This document shows, piece by piece, positions 48,477 through 57,109 of a stretch of 64,000 nucleotides of DNA (within the stretch, counting starts at the first letter, position 1; each line of letters begins with the position of its first letter). The notes beneath the pieces are model-generated. The model did no database searches, was not told the origin of the DNA, and worked only from the letters and a program-made list of their open reading frames with translations. Both the position numbers and the translations under genes were made by a program. This stretch comes from Acetobacter okinawensis (GTDB taxonomy: Bacteria; Pseudomonadota; Alphaproteobacteria; Acetobacterales; Acetobacteraceae): the NCBI RefSeq assembly GCF_002153655.1, contig NZ_JOPJ01000017.1:117783-181782 (forward strand). Reading direction: 5' to 3'.

Positions 48477-48716
48477 CGTCGCTTTCTCCCCGATCACAGC
48501 CGATGGCTGGTGATGCGTTCAGGACACCGTTGTGTTCCGTATTGTTCCGCACGGCGCTGCGTGCGTGTCCGCTCTTCGGACAACCGGCTTGATATCCCGT
48601 TGGGGCTAGAACATACCGGCACAGATAAAAGGCACAAGCGGGGGAGCGACCACGAGCGCGCGAGCACTCCCGCTTTTTGTGTGATTACGGTAACAAAAAG
48701 GAGAAGTCCCATCTCC
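48477..48716. promoter_or_regulatory. Divergent acnA - ccmA promoter region
   Basis: 240 bases that should hold both promoters. No clear operator or -35/-10 pair is visible. Confidence 0.35.
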
Positions 48717-49415
48717 GTGAGCCACTCCAACACCCGTGCCGATGCCCCCTGCGGCCCCGCTGCGGCCCCTGCGCCGCTGCTGGTTGCGGACTCCCTGTGC
48801 GTGTTCCGCGGGGACCGTCTGGTGCTTGATGGCGTCAGCCTGTGCCTGCGCGCGGGCGACGCCATGCTGCTGACCGGCCCCAATGGCGCGGGCAAATCCA
48901 CCCTGCTGCGTGTGCTGGCCGGGTTGCGCAAACCCGATTCGGGGCAGCTGACATGGCAGGAGCAGTCCATTTTTGCCGACCCCGCCGCCCATGCGGAGCG
49001 CGTGGCCTATATTGGCCACCAGGACGCGCTCAAACCCGGCCTGAGCGTGCGCGAAAACCTGCACCTGTTCACTCGCCCCGGTGCCAGCATGGCCGATGCG
49101 CTGGAGGCCATGGACCTGCGCCCACTGGCCGACCTGCCCGCCCGCCTGCTGTCCGCCGGGCAGAAGCGGCGCACCGCCCTTGCCCGCGTGCTGCTGGCCC
49201 AGGCCCCACTGTGGCTGCTGGACGAGCCGAGTCTGGGGCTGGATTCGGCCGCCATTACCCTGCTGGGCAACGCCATGGCCGCACACCGCGCACGGGGCGG
49301 CGTAATTATTGCCACAACCCATGTCCCCCTGCCGCTGGACAACACCTGCGCGCTGGACCTGCCCGGTGCCGCCGACCCGCGACCCATAAGCCTGTATGAG
49401 GGAGAGTACGCATGA
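48717..49415 (+). CDS. ccmA: Heme exporter ATP-binding protein CcmA
   Basis: ATPase of the CcmABCD heme-handling complex used for c-type cytochrome maturation. The 232-residue protein has Walker A GPNGAGKST, the short CcmA-type signature LSAGQKRRTALARVLL, Walker B LWLLDEPSLGLD and the switch TTHVPL. A GTG start at 48717 with AAGGAG 12 bases upstream is chosen; the long frame start at 48459 overlaps acnA and adds nonsense sequence. It has an N-terminal Ala/Pro-rich extension of about 20 residues. Its stop overlaps the ccmB start (ATGA). Confidence 0.95.
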   Translation: MSHSNTRADAPCGPAAAPAPLLVADSLCVFRGDRLVLDGVSLCLRAGDAMLLTGPNGAGKSTLLRVLAGLRKPDSGQLTWQEQSIFADPAAHAERVAYIGHQDALKPGLSVRENLHLFTRPGASMADALEAMDLRPLADLPARLLSAGQKRRTALARVLLAQAPLWLLDEPSLGLDSAAITLLGNAMAAHRARGGVIIATTHVPLPLDNTCALDLPGAADPRPISLYEGEYA

Positions 49416-50080
49416 CCCGTCTGTTCTGGGGCATTGTCATGCGCGACCTGCGGCTGGCCGTACGCCACGGGGCGGATACGCTGGGTGCCGTGCTGTTTTT
49501 TGTGGTCAGCGCCACGCTGTTCCCGCTTGCTCTTGGCCCCTCGCCCGAGCTGCTGCGCCACATGGCACCGGGTATTCTGTGGGTCTGCGCCCTGCTGGCA
49601 GCCCTTTTGCCGCTGGACCGCCTGTTTGGCGCGGAGCTGGAGGATGGATCGCTCGACCAGCTGCTCCTCCTTGGCCTACCCCCGGCACTGGTCGCCCTTG
49701 CCAAAATAACCGCCCACTGGCTGACAACCGGCGTCCCGCTCCTGCTGGCGGCTGGCCCGCTGGCCATTATGCTGGGCCTGCCCGCCACCACCCTGCCTGT
49801 GCTGCTGGGGGGGCTGTTTCTGGGCTCTGTCGTGCTGTCACTGATCGGGGGTATGGGGGCGTCCATTGTGCTGGGCGCGCGCCGTGGGGGGGTGCTGCTG
49901 CCCCTGCTGACCCTGCCACTGGCAACCCCCGCCCTGATTTTTGGCGCAGCCGCAATAGATGCCGCCTCCAACGGGCTGCCATGGCAACCCGACCTTGAAC
50001 TGCTGGGCGCTTTTGTCGCAGGCACGCTCCCACTCTGCCCCCTTGCGGCAGGGGCCGGACTGCGGGCCGCGGCAGAGTAA
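49412..50080 (+). CDS. ccmB: Heme exporter permease CcmB
   Basis: Membrane component of the CcmAB transporter, 222 residues with six predicted membrane segments. It has the family features FVVSATLFPLALGP near the start and LLPLDRLFGAELEDGSLDQLLL after the second segment (the conserved cytoplasmic loop that contacts CcmA). It overlaps ccmA by four bases. No ccmC, ccmD or later ccm genes follow here, since the next gene is on the other strand, so the rest of the pathway must be elsewhere. Confidence 0.95.
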   Translation: MTRLFWGIVMRDLRLAVRHGADTLGAVLFFVVSATLFPLALGPSPELLRHMAPGILWVCALLAALLPLDRLFGAELEDGSLDQLLLLGLPPALVALAKITAHWLTTGVPLLLAAGPLAIMLGLPATTLPVLLGGLFLGSVVLSLIGGMGASIVLGARRGGVLLPLLTLPLATPALIFGAAAIDAASNGLPWQPDLELLGAFVAGTLPLCPLAAGAGLRAAAE

Positions 50081-50200
50081 CACCGCAAACACACAAAAGG
50101 CGGGAGCCACTGGTGTGGTCCCCGCCCTGTGTTGCAGCCTGTGTGGCCCGCCCTCTTGCCCGCCAGAACGGCGGAGCAGGCCACACCAGTTGAACCCGCC

Positions 50201-50947
50201 TTATTTTGCGGGGGCGGGAGCCGGGGCCGGTGCTGCCTTGGCCGGGGCCGCACCACCAGCAGGCTGCGCGTTAGAGACCGCCTGAATGTCCACAGACGCA
50301 TAACGCACGGCCTGCTGCGCATCCCGCAGGGCTTCGCTCGCCTTGTAGGGGTCTTTGCCAATCTGCTTGGCGGCACGGGCCACGTCCTGCGTCACCTGCT
50401 CCAGCGGCACGGCGGCAATGACGTAATCCGCATCCACACTGGTCACGCGCAGCACTTCAGCCGCGCGGGCGGGGTTACCGGCTTTGAGGTGCCGGTTGGC
50501 AGCCGCCACAACGGCTGTTTTTTCCGGTGTTTCCTCCGCATTGGCGTTCAGCACCAACTCACCATCAATGGGCAACCATGCCACCTGCTGCGTAACCGGA
50601 GCACTGGGGCGCGGGCGGGACTGGCCGGTTTTGCTCGGCATCAACTCTGCTGCGGCTTTCTGGAAGGCGGTGTTGTCCGAGCGGGCCGTGGCCAGTGCCT
50701 GCTGGGCATTGGCAATAAGGGCCTTGGCCCCTGCCAGATCCCCATCAAAAATGGCGTTGCGGGCGAGGGACAGATATTCGAACGCCATGCTGCCATCATC
50801 GGAAAGACGGCTGAAGTCCTGCGTGGCGGCGGACTGTGCAACCGTGCTGGCGGTGGCGGCCCCTGCTGGCGCCTGCTGTGCATACAAAGGTCTTGCCCCA
50901 GCCGTTGCCACCAGAACCGTACCCAGCAGCATACCCATTCGTGTCAT
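50201..50947 (-). CDS. YfdX-family exported protein
   Basis: A 248-residue periplasmic protein. The signal peptide (about 1-23, ending LYA) is followed by a helical YfdX domain: AFEYLSLARNAIFDGDLAGAKALIANAQQALATA, IDGELVLNANAEETPEK, NRHLKAGNPARAAEVLRVTSVDADYVIAAVPLEQVTQDVARAAK. The C-terminal tail is an Ala/Pro/Lys repeat. Enterobacterial YfdX is part of the acid-resistance regulon and has a role with the cell envelope, but its biochemical activity is not established. Acid stress would fit an acetic-acid lifestyle; that is inference. Confidence 0.85.
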   Translation of the reverse strand: MTRMGMLLGTVLVATAGARPLYAQQAPAGAATASTVAQSAATQDFSRLSDDGSMAFEYLSLARNAIFDGDLAGAKALIANAQQALATARSDNTAFQKAAAELMPSKTGQSRPRPSAPVTQQVAWLPIDGELVLNANAEETPEKTAVVAAANRHLKAGNPARAAEVLRVTSVDADYVIAAVPLEQVTQDVARAAKQIGKDPYKASEALRDAQQAVRYASVDIQAVSNAQPAGGAAPAKAAPAPAPAPAK

Positions 50948-51142
50948 GATAACTCCCTTTACCCAAGGCCCCGATCATGGGCCCTGTGTCTGCGGCAATT
51001 GTTAAGCGCATCGGGGCTGCTGCAAAGGGCTGCGCGCACAATACAGGCCTGTCTTTATGGCAGAGGGGAGCAGAACAGAAAAAACCCCCACCCACCGGGC
51101 CAAAGCGGCGCGGCGGATGAGGGTTGATCGTTGACGCATGAC

Positions 51143-51164
51143 CCGTGGAGCGCACACTCCACGG
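51143..51164. other. Hairpin after the decarboxylase gene
   Basis: An 8-bp perfect stem (CCGTGGAG / CTCCACGG, 6-base loop) lies 10 bases past the stop on the minus strand. No T-tract; possibly a weak terminator. Confidence 0.4.
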
Positions 51165-51173
51165 CAGGTCGGC

Positions 51174-52304
51174 TCAGATGTAGTGCTCGCTCAGCGGCGC
51201 AAAGCCGTTAAAGCGGGTTGAGCAGTAGGTGGAGACATAAGCCCCCGTACCCAGCAGGTCGATCTGCTCGCCCGAGCACAGGTCAAGCGGCAGGTCGTAG
51301 TGGGTTTTTTCGTACAGGATGTCCGCCCCGTCGCAAGTTGGGCCAGCCAGTGCAACCGGTCCCGTGGGGGAGCCGTCCCGTGCGGTGCGGATCGCGTAGC
51401 GAATGGATTCGCCCTCTGTTTCCGCCAGACCGCCAAAGCGCCCGATGTCCAGATACACCCAGCGTGGCCCGTCCTGACGGCCTCGTGCGCTCACCAGTAC
51501 CACCTCGGTACGGACCACACCGGCCTCACCCACAATAAAGCGACCGGGCTCGACCAGCATTTCGGGCAGTGCATTGCCAAAATGCTCGGTCATGGCGCGG
51601 CAGATCGCCCCGGCAAAATGGTCGATCTCGGGCACATCCTCGCGGTAGCGGATGGGGAAGCCCCCGCCCAGATTGATCATGCGCAGGTCCAGCCCGGCGT
51701 CACTCAGGTCCGTGAACAGGCTGGCCACGCGGGAGATTGCGGCCTCGTACGCCTCGGCCGAGAGCTGCTGGCTGCCCACATGGAAGGACAGACCATACGG
51801 GTCCAGCCCCAGCGCGCGCGCCTCCAGCATCAGGTCACGCGCGGATTCGACCGTGGTGCCAAACTTGCGTGAGAGCGGCCATTCCGCATCGTAATTGTCC
51901 ACCAGAAGGCGGCAGTACACGCGGCTGCCCGGAGCATGCTGGGCAATTTTTTCCAGCTCTTCGCGGCAGTCGAACACGAACATGCGCACGCCAGCCTTGT
52001 AAGCGGCCTGAATGGCGGACACTTTTTTGACCGTGTTGCCAAAGGAAATGGACTCGGGGTCCGCCCCTGCGGCAAGGCAGAGGGAGACTTCCTCCCACGA
52101 TGCCGCATCAAAGCAGGAGCCAAGCCCGACCAGACGGGTCAGGATGGGCATGGCCGGGTTGGCCTTGACCGCATAGTAAATACGCGCGAGCGGCAGGGCT
52201 TTGCCCAGTGCGCGGTAACGGGCTTCCACCTGGTCAACATCGACGACAAGGCAGGGCGTTGCCGGCTTTTGCTCGGCAAGAAAACGGGTGATTTTGGGAT
52301 TCAT
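51174..52304 (-). CDS. Ornithine/lysine/arginine decarboxylase, alanine-racemase fold
   Basis: PLP-dependent polyamine-pathway decarboxylase, 376 residues. The N-terminal TIM barrel carries the PLP Lys47 in YYAVKANP and SFHVGSQ; the C-terminal beta domain has the catalytic Cys in PTCDGADILYE and LLGTGAYVSTYCSTRFNGF. It belongs to the fold-type III eukaryotic-like ODC group that is usual in Alphaproteobacteria. It most likely makes putrescine from ornithine, but bifunctional L/ODC enzymes look the same. The leader upstream has mutually exclusive hairpins that suggest RNA-level control. GGGAG precedes the ATG. Confidence 0.92.
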   Translation of the reverse strand: MNPKITRFLAEQKPATPCLVVDVDQVEARYRALGKALPLARIYYAVKANPAMPILTRLVGLGSCFDAASWEEVSLCLAAGADPESISFGNTVKKVSAIQAAYKAGVRMFVFDCREELEKIAQHAPGSRVYCRLLVDNYDAEWPLSRKFGTTVESARDLMLEARALGLDPYGLSFHVGSQQLSAEAYEAAISRVASLFTDLSDAGLDLRMINLGGGFPIRYREDVPEIDHFAGAICRAMTEHFGNALPEMLVEPGRFIVGEAGVVRTEVVLVSARGRQDGPRWVYLDIGRFGGLAETEGESIRYAIRTARDGSPTGPVALAGPTCDGADILYEKTHYDLPLDLCSGEQIDLLGTGAYVSTYCSTRFNGFAPLSEHYI

Positions 52305-52318
52305 GTCCCCACTCCCCC

Positions 52319-52440
52319 AGTTCAGGCTCCCCCGCCTGTATGTGCGGAGAAGGACGTTGCGAAACGGTCTAACGGACCAGCGAAAGGCAGACCTGCAAAG
52401 AGGTCCCGATTAGCCAGAACGCTTGACGTCGTTGCGTAAC
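52319..52440 (-). promoter_or_regulatory. Structured leader of the decarboxylase gene, speF-motif candidate
   Basis: On the minus strand the 5' leader contains GACCT - CTTTGC - AGGTC (52405-52390) and GGTC - CGTTA - GACC (52378-52366). The first arm GGACC can instead pair with GGTCC of the second hairpin, so the two folds exclude one another. The position upstream of a fold-III ornithine decarboxylase agrees with the speF RNA motif described for Alphaproteobacteria; I cannot confirm the match without the covariance model. Confidence 0.4.
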
Positions 52441-52755
52441 CTCAGAGGGCCAGTGGCACGTGCGTTGCTGCGTAGGGGCGTGGATATGCGGCCAAACCAA
52501 CACAAGCGCAAGTAAAAAATCCCAAGAAAACAAAAAAACTTGGCACACCCCCCCAAGCCCCGATAAGAGTTGGAAACATTATGGTTGCTTCACGCTTTTC
52601 TGCTGTCCTGTTCACGTAAAATCTTTTGTGCGCCCCATTGTGAAGTACACCTGACCAGACTCCACAACCGGCCCCTGCGGCCGACCATGGTGCGCACGTG
52701 GAGTGCCTGATGCACACATCAGGCCAAACCACAGATCAAGGATCTTTGTGACTTC
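52441..52755. other. Divergent intergenic region upstream of YihY-type gene
   Basis: 315 bases between the decarboxylase leader and the yihY-like gene. It should hold promoters for both. An AT-rich stretch at 52510-52545 is the likeliest promoter region for the leftward leader. No gene is apparent. Confidence 0.35.
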
Positions 52756-53796
52756 ATGCAGGCTCTCTGGCAGTCGGACCGCCCCCCCCTTACCCACCAT
52801 ACAGCCCCCGAAGCCCCGGTGCTGACCGCCAAGCTGCGCTTTGCAAGCCCGTGGGCCATGAGCCGCGCGGACTGGCGGATTATTGTGTCCAACACCTTTA
52901 AAAATCTTGTGTTCGGGCCGACCACGCTGGTGGCTGCGGGGTGCGCGTTCTATACCACGCTCTCGCTGTTCCCCGCCATCAGCGCGCTGATCTCCATTTA
53001 CGGGCTGGCGTTTGACGTGCAGACAGTGGCCCCGCAGATGGACATTCTGCGGAACCTCCTCCCCCCCAGCGCATTCAACCTGCTCTATGACCGGGTGCAG
53101 ACACTGGTGGCCGAGCCGCCGTCCTCCCTGACCATGAACCTGATCATCTCGCTCACGGTCGCGCTCTGGTCCGCCTCCGCCGCCACACGCTCCATCCTGT
53201 CCGCCCTGAACATTGCCTACAACACGCGTGAAAACCGCAATTTTCTGGTGTTTCAGGCCACGGCCTTCGCCATGACCCTGTCTGGCATACTTGGCGCGGT
53301 GCTCACGCTGGCGCTGCTGGTGGCCATGCCGCTGCTGCTGGCACTCCCCGCCATCCTGCACATTCCCACCCCTCCCGGCTCCATCGAGTTTCTGGCGCGC
53401 TGGAGCGGGCCTGTGGTCATGTTCACTTTTGAAACACTGGCCCTGTCAGCCCTGTACCGCTTTGGGCCGGACCGCAAGCGGCACACGCAGTGGCGCTGGG
53501 TGCTACCCGGTGCGCTGACCTCCACCATTACGTGGATCGGGGCATCCCTTGGTTTTTCGTATTACGTGGCGCATCTGGCCAGCTACAGCGCGACGTACGG
53601 ACCTTTGGGTGCGTTTATCGCCATTATGATGTGGTTTTTTGTGACCGCATGGGTGGTGCTGATGGGGGCAGAACTTAACGCCCAGATGGAAGGGTATGCC
53701 CTTGGGCTGATCCACCCGACGGAAAGCGATGCCATGCTGGCCAGCAAACCTGCCACACCAACGGACTGCCCCCGCGCACCTAGCGCGGAACTGTAA
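52756..53796 (+). CDS. YihY/BrkB-family inner-membrane protein
   Basis: A 346-residue membrane protein with the YihY/UPF0761 pattern: an N-terminal cytoplasmic stretch, then about six membrane segments starting at LVAAGCAFYTTLSLFPAISALISIYGL. It contains the conserved AFNLLYDRVQTLV, SASAATRSILSALNIAYNTRENRNF, WVLPGALTSTITWIGASLGFSYYV and YGPLGAFIAIMMWFFVTAWVVLMGAELNA blocks. The family is widely distributed, sometimes called a putative RNase BN (incorrect), and its function is unknown. An ATG a few residues further in may also serve as start. Confidence 0.9.
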   Translation: MQALWQSDRPPLTHHTAPEAPVLTAKLRFASPWAMSRADWRIIVSNTFKNLVFGPTTLVAAGCAFYTTLSLFPAISALISIYGLAFDVQTVAPQMDILRNLLPPSAFNLLYDRVQTLVAEPPSSLTMNLIISLTVALWSASAATRSILSALNIAYNTRENRNFLVFQATAFAMTLSGILGAVLTLALLVAMPLLLALPAILHIPTPPGSIEFLARWSGPVVMFTFETLALSALYRFGPDRKRHTQWRWVLPGALTSTITWIGASLGFSYYVAHLASYSATYGPLGAFIAIMMWFFVTAWVVLMGAELNAQMEGYALGLIHPTESDAMLASKPATPTDCPRAPSAEL

Positions 53797-53883
53797 GCAC
53801 TAAAACCGCCCGCCAAGGTAACGCCTGAGGTGCAACACCTCCAGAGCGGCAACTGGCAGAAGGCCCAGACCGAGGGTTAAAGC

Positions 53884-54486
53884 TTATGGGTGGCCGAAGC
53901 GCTTGCGCTGGAGGTGCAGCGGGCGGCCATGCTGCCCGGCCTGCGACTTGGACGTGGCGGACAGCGTGGACTTTGTCCGCACTTCCGGTGCTGCGGCCAC
54001 TTCCTCTGGCGTTGCAGCCTGCACGCTGACATGCGCCACACCGGCACCGAGCATACCAATCTGGGCGGCCGCAGCCTGTGAGAGGTCAATAATCCGCCCG
54101 CGGCTATATGGCCCACGGTCATTGACCGTTACCACAACAGAGCGCCCCGTCTCTTCCGAGGTCACGCGCAGTTTGCTGCCAAGGGGGGCTGTGGGGTGGG
54201 CGGCTGTCAGGCGGGTTTTGTCAAACCGTGCCCCCGAGGAGGTGCGCCGCAGGTGCTGGCGTGCGCCATACCAGCTTGCCATCCCCTTCTGTGCCACTTC
54301 GCTACCGGAAACGGTGCCAGCATCGGTCACATCCTGCGCATCGCGCGCTGCAAGGGCCTTATGCACGGATTCGGCCCATGCAGTACCACCTGATGCGTCC
54401 GCCGCAGCCGCATGGGCTGAAGGGAGCGCGAACAATGAGGTTGTGACTAACACACTTCCAAGAAGTGCCCGGCGCAGGGCTGACAT
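53884..54486 (-). CDS. rlpA: RlpA septal ring-associated lytic transglycosylase / double-psi barrel protein
   Basis: A 200-residue exported protein. A signal peptide (about 1-27) precedes a double-psi beta-barrel domain: GMASWYGARQHLRRTSSGARFDKTRLTAAHPTAPLGSKLRVTSEETGRSVVVTVNDRGPYSRGRIIDLSQAAAAQIG. The catalytic Asp in NDRGP and the His in AAHPT match RlpA, which cleaves peptide-free glycan strands at the septum. No lipobox Cys is seen and there is no C-terminal SPOR domain, so it is a short form. The ATG at 54486 is taken because it starts the signal peptide. The C-terminus is basic and Thr/Ser-rich. Confidence 0.9.
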   Translation of the reverse strand: MSALRRALLGSVLVTTSLFALPSAHAAAADASGGTAWAESVHKALAARDAQDVTDAGTVSGSEVAQKGMASWYGARQHLRRTSSGARFDKTRLTAAHPTAPLGSKLRVTSEETGRSVVVTVNDRGPYSRGRIIDLSQAAAAQIGMLGAGVAHVSVQAATPEEVAAAPEVRTKSTLSATSKSQAGQHGRPLHLQRKRFGHP

Positions 54487-54731
54487 CCGCCTGTTAACTC
54501 CGTTTTTGTTCAAGACCACTCCTTAATGGTCCCTTTACATGCCCGAAGGCAACCTTTTTCGGCCTCCACTACGGGCAACTTGCGCAGTTATTCCGCCCCC
54601 GCGTGGCAAAAATATGACCATCTGCCCCTATGTGCACGCAGGCCCCAAACAGGTGCGGAAGGCAGTGGCCCCACTTTTCGTGCCGCTTTCTCTTGGATAC
54701 GCGGGCGCATCGTGCTACGGCCCCGTCTGTC

Positions 54732-55187
54732 ATGGAAAGACCTCTCATTGCTGTGCTGAACGGCCCCAACCTGAACATGCTTGGCCAGCGCCAGCCCGAA
54801 GTATACGGGCGGGCAACGCTGGACGACGTGGAACAGCTATGCCTGCAGACCGCCGAAAAGCTGGGGCTGGCCATAGACTTCCGCCAGACCAACATAGAAG
54901 GCGAGCTGATCTCCTGGGTGCAGGAGTGCCGCAGGCGGGCCAAAGGCATTATTATCAATCCCGCAGGCTATACCCATACGTCCATTGCCCTGCTGGATGC
55001 ACTGCTGGCTACGGACCTGCCAGTTATTGAGGTCCATATCTCCAACATTCACCGCCGCGAGCCATTCCGCCACCACTCCTACGTTTCGCGCGCCGCTACC
55101 GGCGTGATCTGCGGACTGGGTGTTGGCGGGTATTCTCTGGCCTTGCAGGCAATGACTGATCTTATTCTGGATGAGGATGACCAATGA
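54732..55187 (+). CDS. aroQ: 3-dehydroquinate dehydratase type II
   Basis: Third step of the shikimate pathway. The 151-residue protein is a standard type II dehydroquinase: [17 protein letters not shown] (with the catalytic Arg and Tyr in RQPEVYG), the [18 protein letters not shown] stretch, and [16 protein letters not shown] with the catalytic His. The ATG at 54732 is used since it opens the conserved domain; upstream frame residues are unlike the family. Its stop overlaps the accB start (ATGA), so aroQ-accB-accC are coupled. Confidence 0.96.
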   Translation: MERPLIAVLNGPNLNMLGQRQPEVYGRATLDDVEQLCLQTAEKLGLAIDFRQTNIEGELISWVQECRRRAKGIIINPAGYTHTSIALLDALLATDLPVIEVHISNIHRREPFRHHSYVSRAATGVICGLGVGGYSLALQAMTDLILDEDDQ

Positions 55188-55645
55188 GCGGACTGCTCGT
55201 GGACGCGGATGCCATTCGGGCTCTGGCCGAAATTCTGACTGAAACCGGACTGACCGAAATTGAGGTGTCTGAAAAAGACCGCCGCATTCGTGTGGCCCGT
55301 GCGCCCGCGACCGTGCAGGCCGCAGCGCCTGCACCCGCAGCGCCGGTAGCCCCCGTGGCTGCCGCCTCCGCAGCGGTGGCCAGCGCAGCCCCGGCGGACC
55401 TGTCCCGCCATCCCGGTGCTGTGCCCAGCCCCATGGTGGGCGTGGCCTACCTGACGCCCGACCCGTCCTCCCCCCCCTTCGCCAGCGAAGGGCAGATTGT
55501 GACCGCAGGGCAGACCCTGATGCTGATTGAAGCCATGAAGACCTTCAACCAGATCAAGGCCCCCAAGGGCGGCACGCTCAAGGCCATTCTGGTCGCCTCG
55601 GGCGATCCGGTCGAATTTGGCCAGCCGCTTGCCATTATCGAGTAA
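55184..55645 (+). CDS. accB: Biotin carboxyl carrier protein of acetyl-CoA carboxylase
   Basis: A 153-residue carrier for the first step of fatty-acid synthesis. The N-terminal helical part (1-40) is followed by an Ala/Pro-rich linker (about 41-75) and the biotinyl domain ending with [11 protein letters not shown]; Lys119 is the biotinylation site. The protein is acted on by the accC product immediately downstream. Its stop codon overlaps the accC start, giving translational coupling that keeps AccB and AccC in proportion. Confidence 0.97.
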   Translation: MSGLLVDADAIRALAEILTETGLTEIEVSEKDRRIRVARAPATVQAAAPAPAAPVAPVAAASAAVASAAPADLSRHPGAVPSPMVGVAYLTPDPSSPPFASEGQIVTAGQTLMLIEAMKTFNQIKAPKGGTLKAILVASGDPVEFGQPLAIIE

Positions 55646-56988
55646 TGTTCTCCAAAATCCTTATCGCCAACCGTGGCGAGATCGCCCTTCGTATCCTGCG
55701 CGCCTGCCGGGAACTCGGGATCAAAACCGTGGCGGTCCACTCCACTGCTGACGCCGACGCCATGCATGTGCGTCTGGCGGATGAGGCGGTGTGCATTGGC
55801 CCCGCCTCCTCGCGCGATTCGTACCTGAATGTGGCGGCCATCCTGTCGGCTGCGACCATAACCGGGGCAGAAGCCATTCACCCCGGTTACGGCTTTCTGT
55901 CCGAAAATGCGGATTTTGCCGAAACGGTGGAAGCCCACGGTCTGGTCTTTATTGGCCCCACGGCGGAGCATATCCGCATGATGGGCGACAAGATCACAGC
56001 CAAAACCACCATGCTCGCCCTTGGCGTGCCACTGGTCCCCGGCTCGGACGGGGAACTGGCCAACCTTGAAGAAGCACACGAAGTGGCCAGCCGCGTTGGC
56101 TACCCCGTGCTGATCAAGGCCGCAGCCGGTGGCGGCGGACGGGGCATGAAGGTCGCCCACTCGGCCGATGAACTGTCCGATGCATGGAGCATGGCCCGTA
56201 CCGAAGCGCGCGCAGCCTTTGGCAACGATGCGGTGTACATGGAAAAATACATGGACCGCCCGCGCCATATCGAACTCCAGATTCTGGGCGATAACTACGG
56301 CAACGTGGTCCATTTTGGCGAGCGTGACTGCTCGCTCCAGCGCCGCCACCAGAAGGTGCTGGAAGAGGCAGGCTCCCCCGCCATTTCCGCCGAGCAGCGC
56401 GACAGCATCGGCCGCACGGCAACCGAAGCGCTCTCGCGCATGGGGTACCGCAACGCAGGCACGCTGGAGTTCCTGTACCAGGACGGGCAGTTCTGCTTTA
56501 TCGAAATGAACACCCGCCTTCAGGTCGAACACCCCATTACCGAGATGGTGTGCGACGTGGACCTGGTGCGCGAGCAGATCCGTCTGGCAGCGGGCGAAAA
56601 GCTGGGCTACACGCAGGCGGATGTCACCTTCTCTGGCCATGCCATTGAATGCCGCATCAACGCGGAAGACCCGACCACCTTTGCCCCCTGCCCCGGCACC
56701 GTGGCCGTGTACCACCCCCCCGGTGGTCTGGGCGTGCGGGTAGATAGCGCGCTCTACACCGGCTACCGCGTTCCCCCGTATTACGACAGCATGATCGCCA
56801 AGCTGATCGTCCACGCCCCCACGCGCGCGCAGGCCATTGCCCGCATGCAGCGCGCACTGGACGAATTTGTGGTGGAAGGGATCAAGACCGTGATCCCGCT
56901 CCACCGCGCCATTCTGGAGGACCCCGGCTTCCAGAGCGGAGATTACACCATCCACTGGCTGGAGCAGTTCATGGCGCGCACGCAGTAA
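55645..56988 (+). CDS. accC: Biotin carboxylase of acetyl-CoA carboxylase
   Basis: ATP-dependent carboxylation of biotin on AccB. The 447-residue protein has the ATP-grasp architecture: an N-terminal domain with [25 protein letters not shown], the Gly-rich [14 protein letters not shown] loop, the conserved [36 protein letters not shown] (metal and biotin site) and a C-terminal [13 protein letters not shown]. It overlaps accB by one base and is followed by a bidirectional terminator. Confidence 0.98.
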   Translation: MFSKILIANRGEIALRILRACRELGIKTVAVHSTADADAMHVRLADEAVCIGPASSRDSYLNVAAILSAATITGAEAIHPGYGFLSENADFAETVEAHGLVFIGPTAEHIRMMGDKITAKTTMLALGVPLVPGSDGELANLEEAHEVASRVGYPVLIKAAAGGGGRGMKVAHSADELSDAWSMARTEARAAFGNDAVYMEKYMDRPRHIELQILGDNYGNVVHFGERDCSLQRRHQKVLEEAGSPAISAEQRDSIGRTATEALSRMGYRNAGTLEFLYQDGQFCFIEMNTRLQVEHPITEMVCDVDLVREQIRLAAGEKLGYTQADVTFSGHAIECRINAEDPTTFAPCPGTVAVYHPPGGLGVRVDSALYTGYRVPPYYDSMIAKLIVHAPTRAQAIARMQRALDEFVVEGIKTVIPLHRAILEDPGFQSGDYTIHWLEQFMARTQ

Positions 56989-57015
56989 GCGCGCACGCAC
57001 CAGAACAGCCTGCAC

Positions 57016-57052
57016 AAAAAAGGCCGGTCCATATTGTGGACCGGCCTTTTTG
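57016..57052. terminator. Bidirectional terminator between accC and MFS transporter genes
   Basis: A-run, AGGCCGGTCC - ATATTGT - GGACCGGCCT, T-run. It lies between convergent genes and is functional from both sides. Confidence 0.93.
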
Positions 57053-57109
57053 CTTTTCTGATTCTCCTCCCCTGCACAGGTTATGACCCGTGCAGGACAG
57101 ACGGCATGC

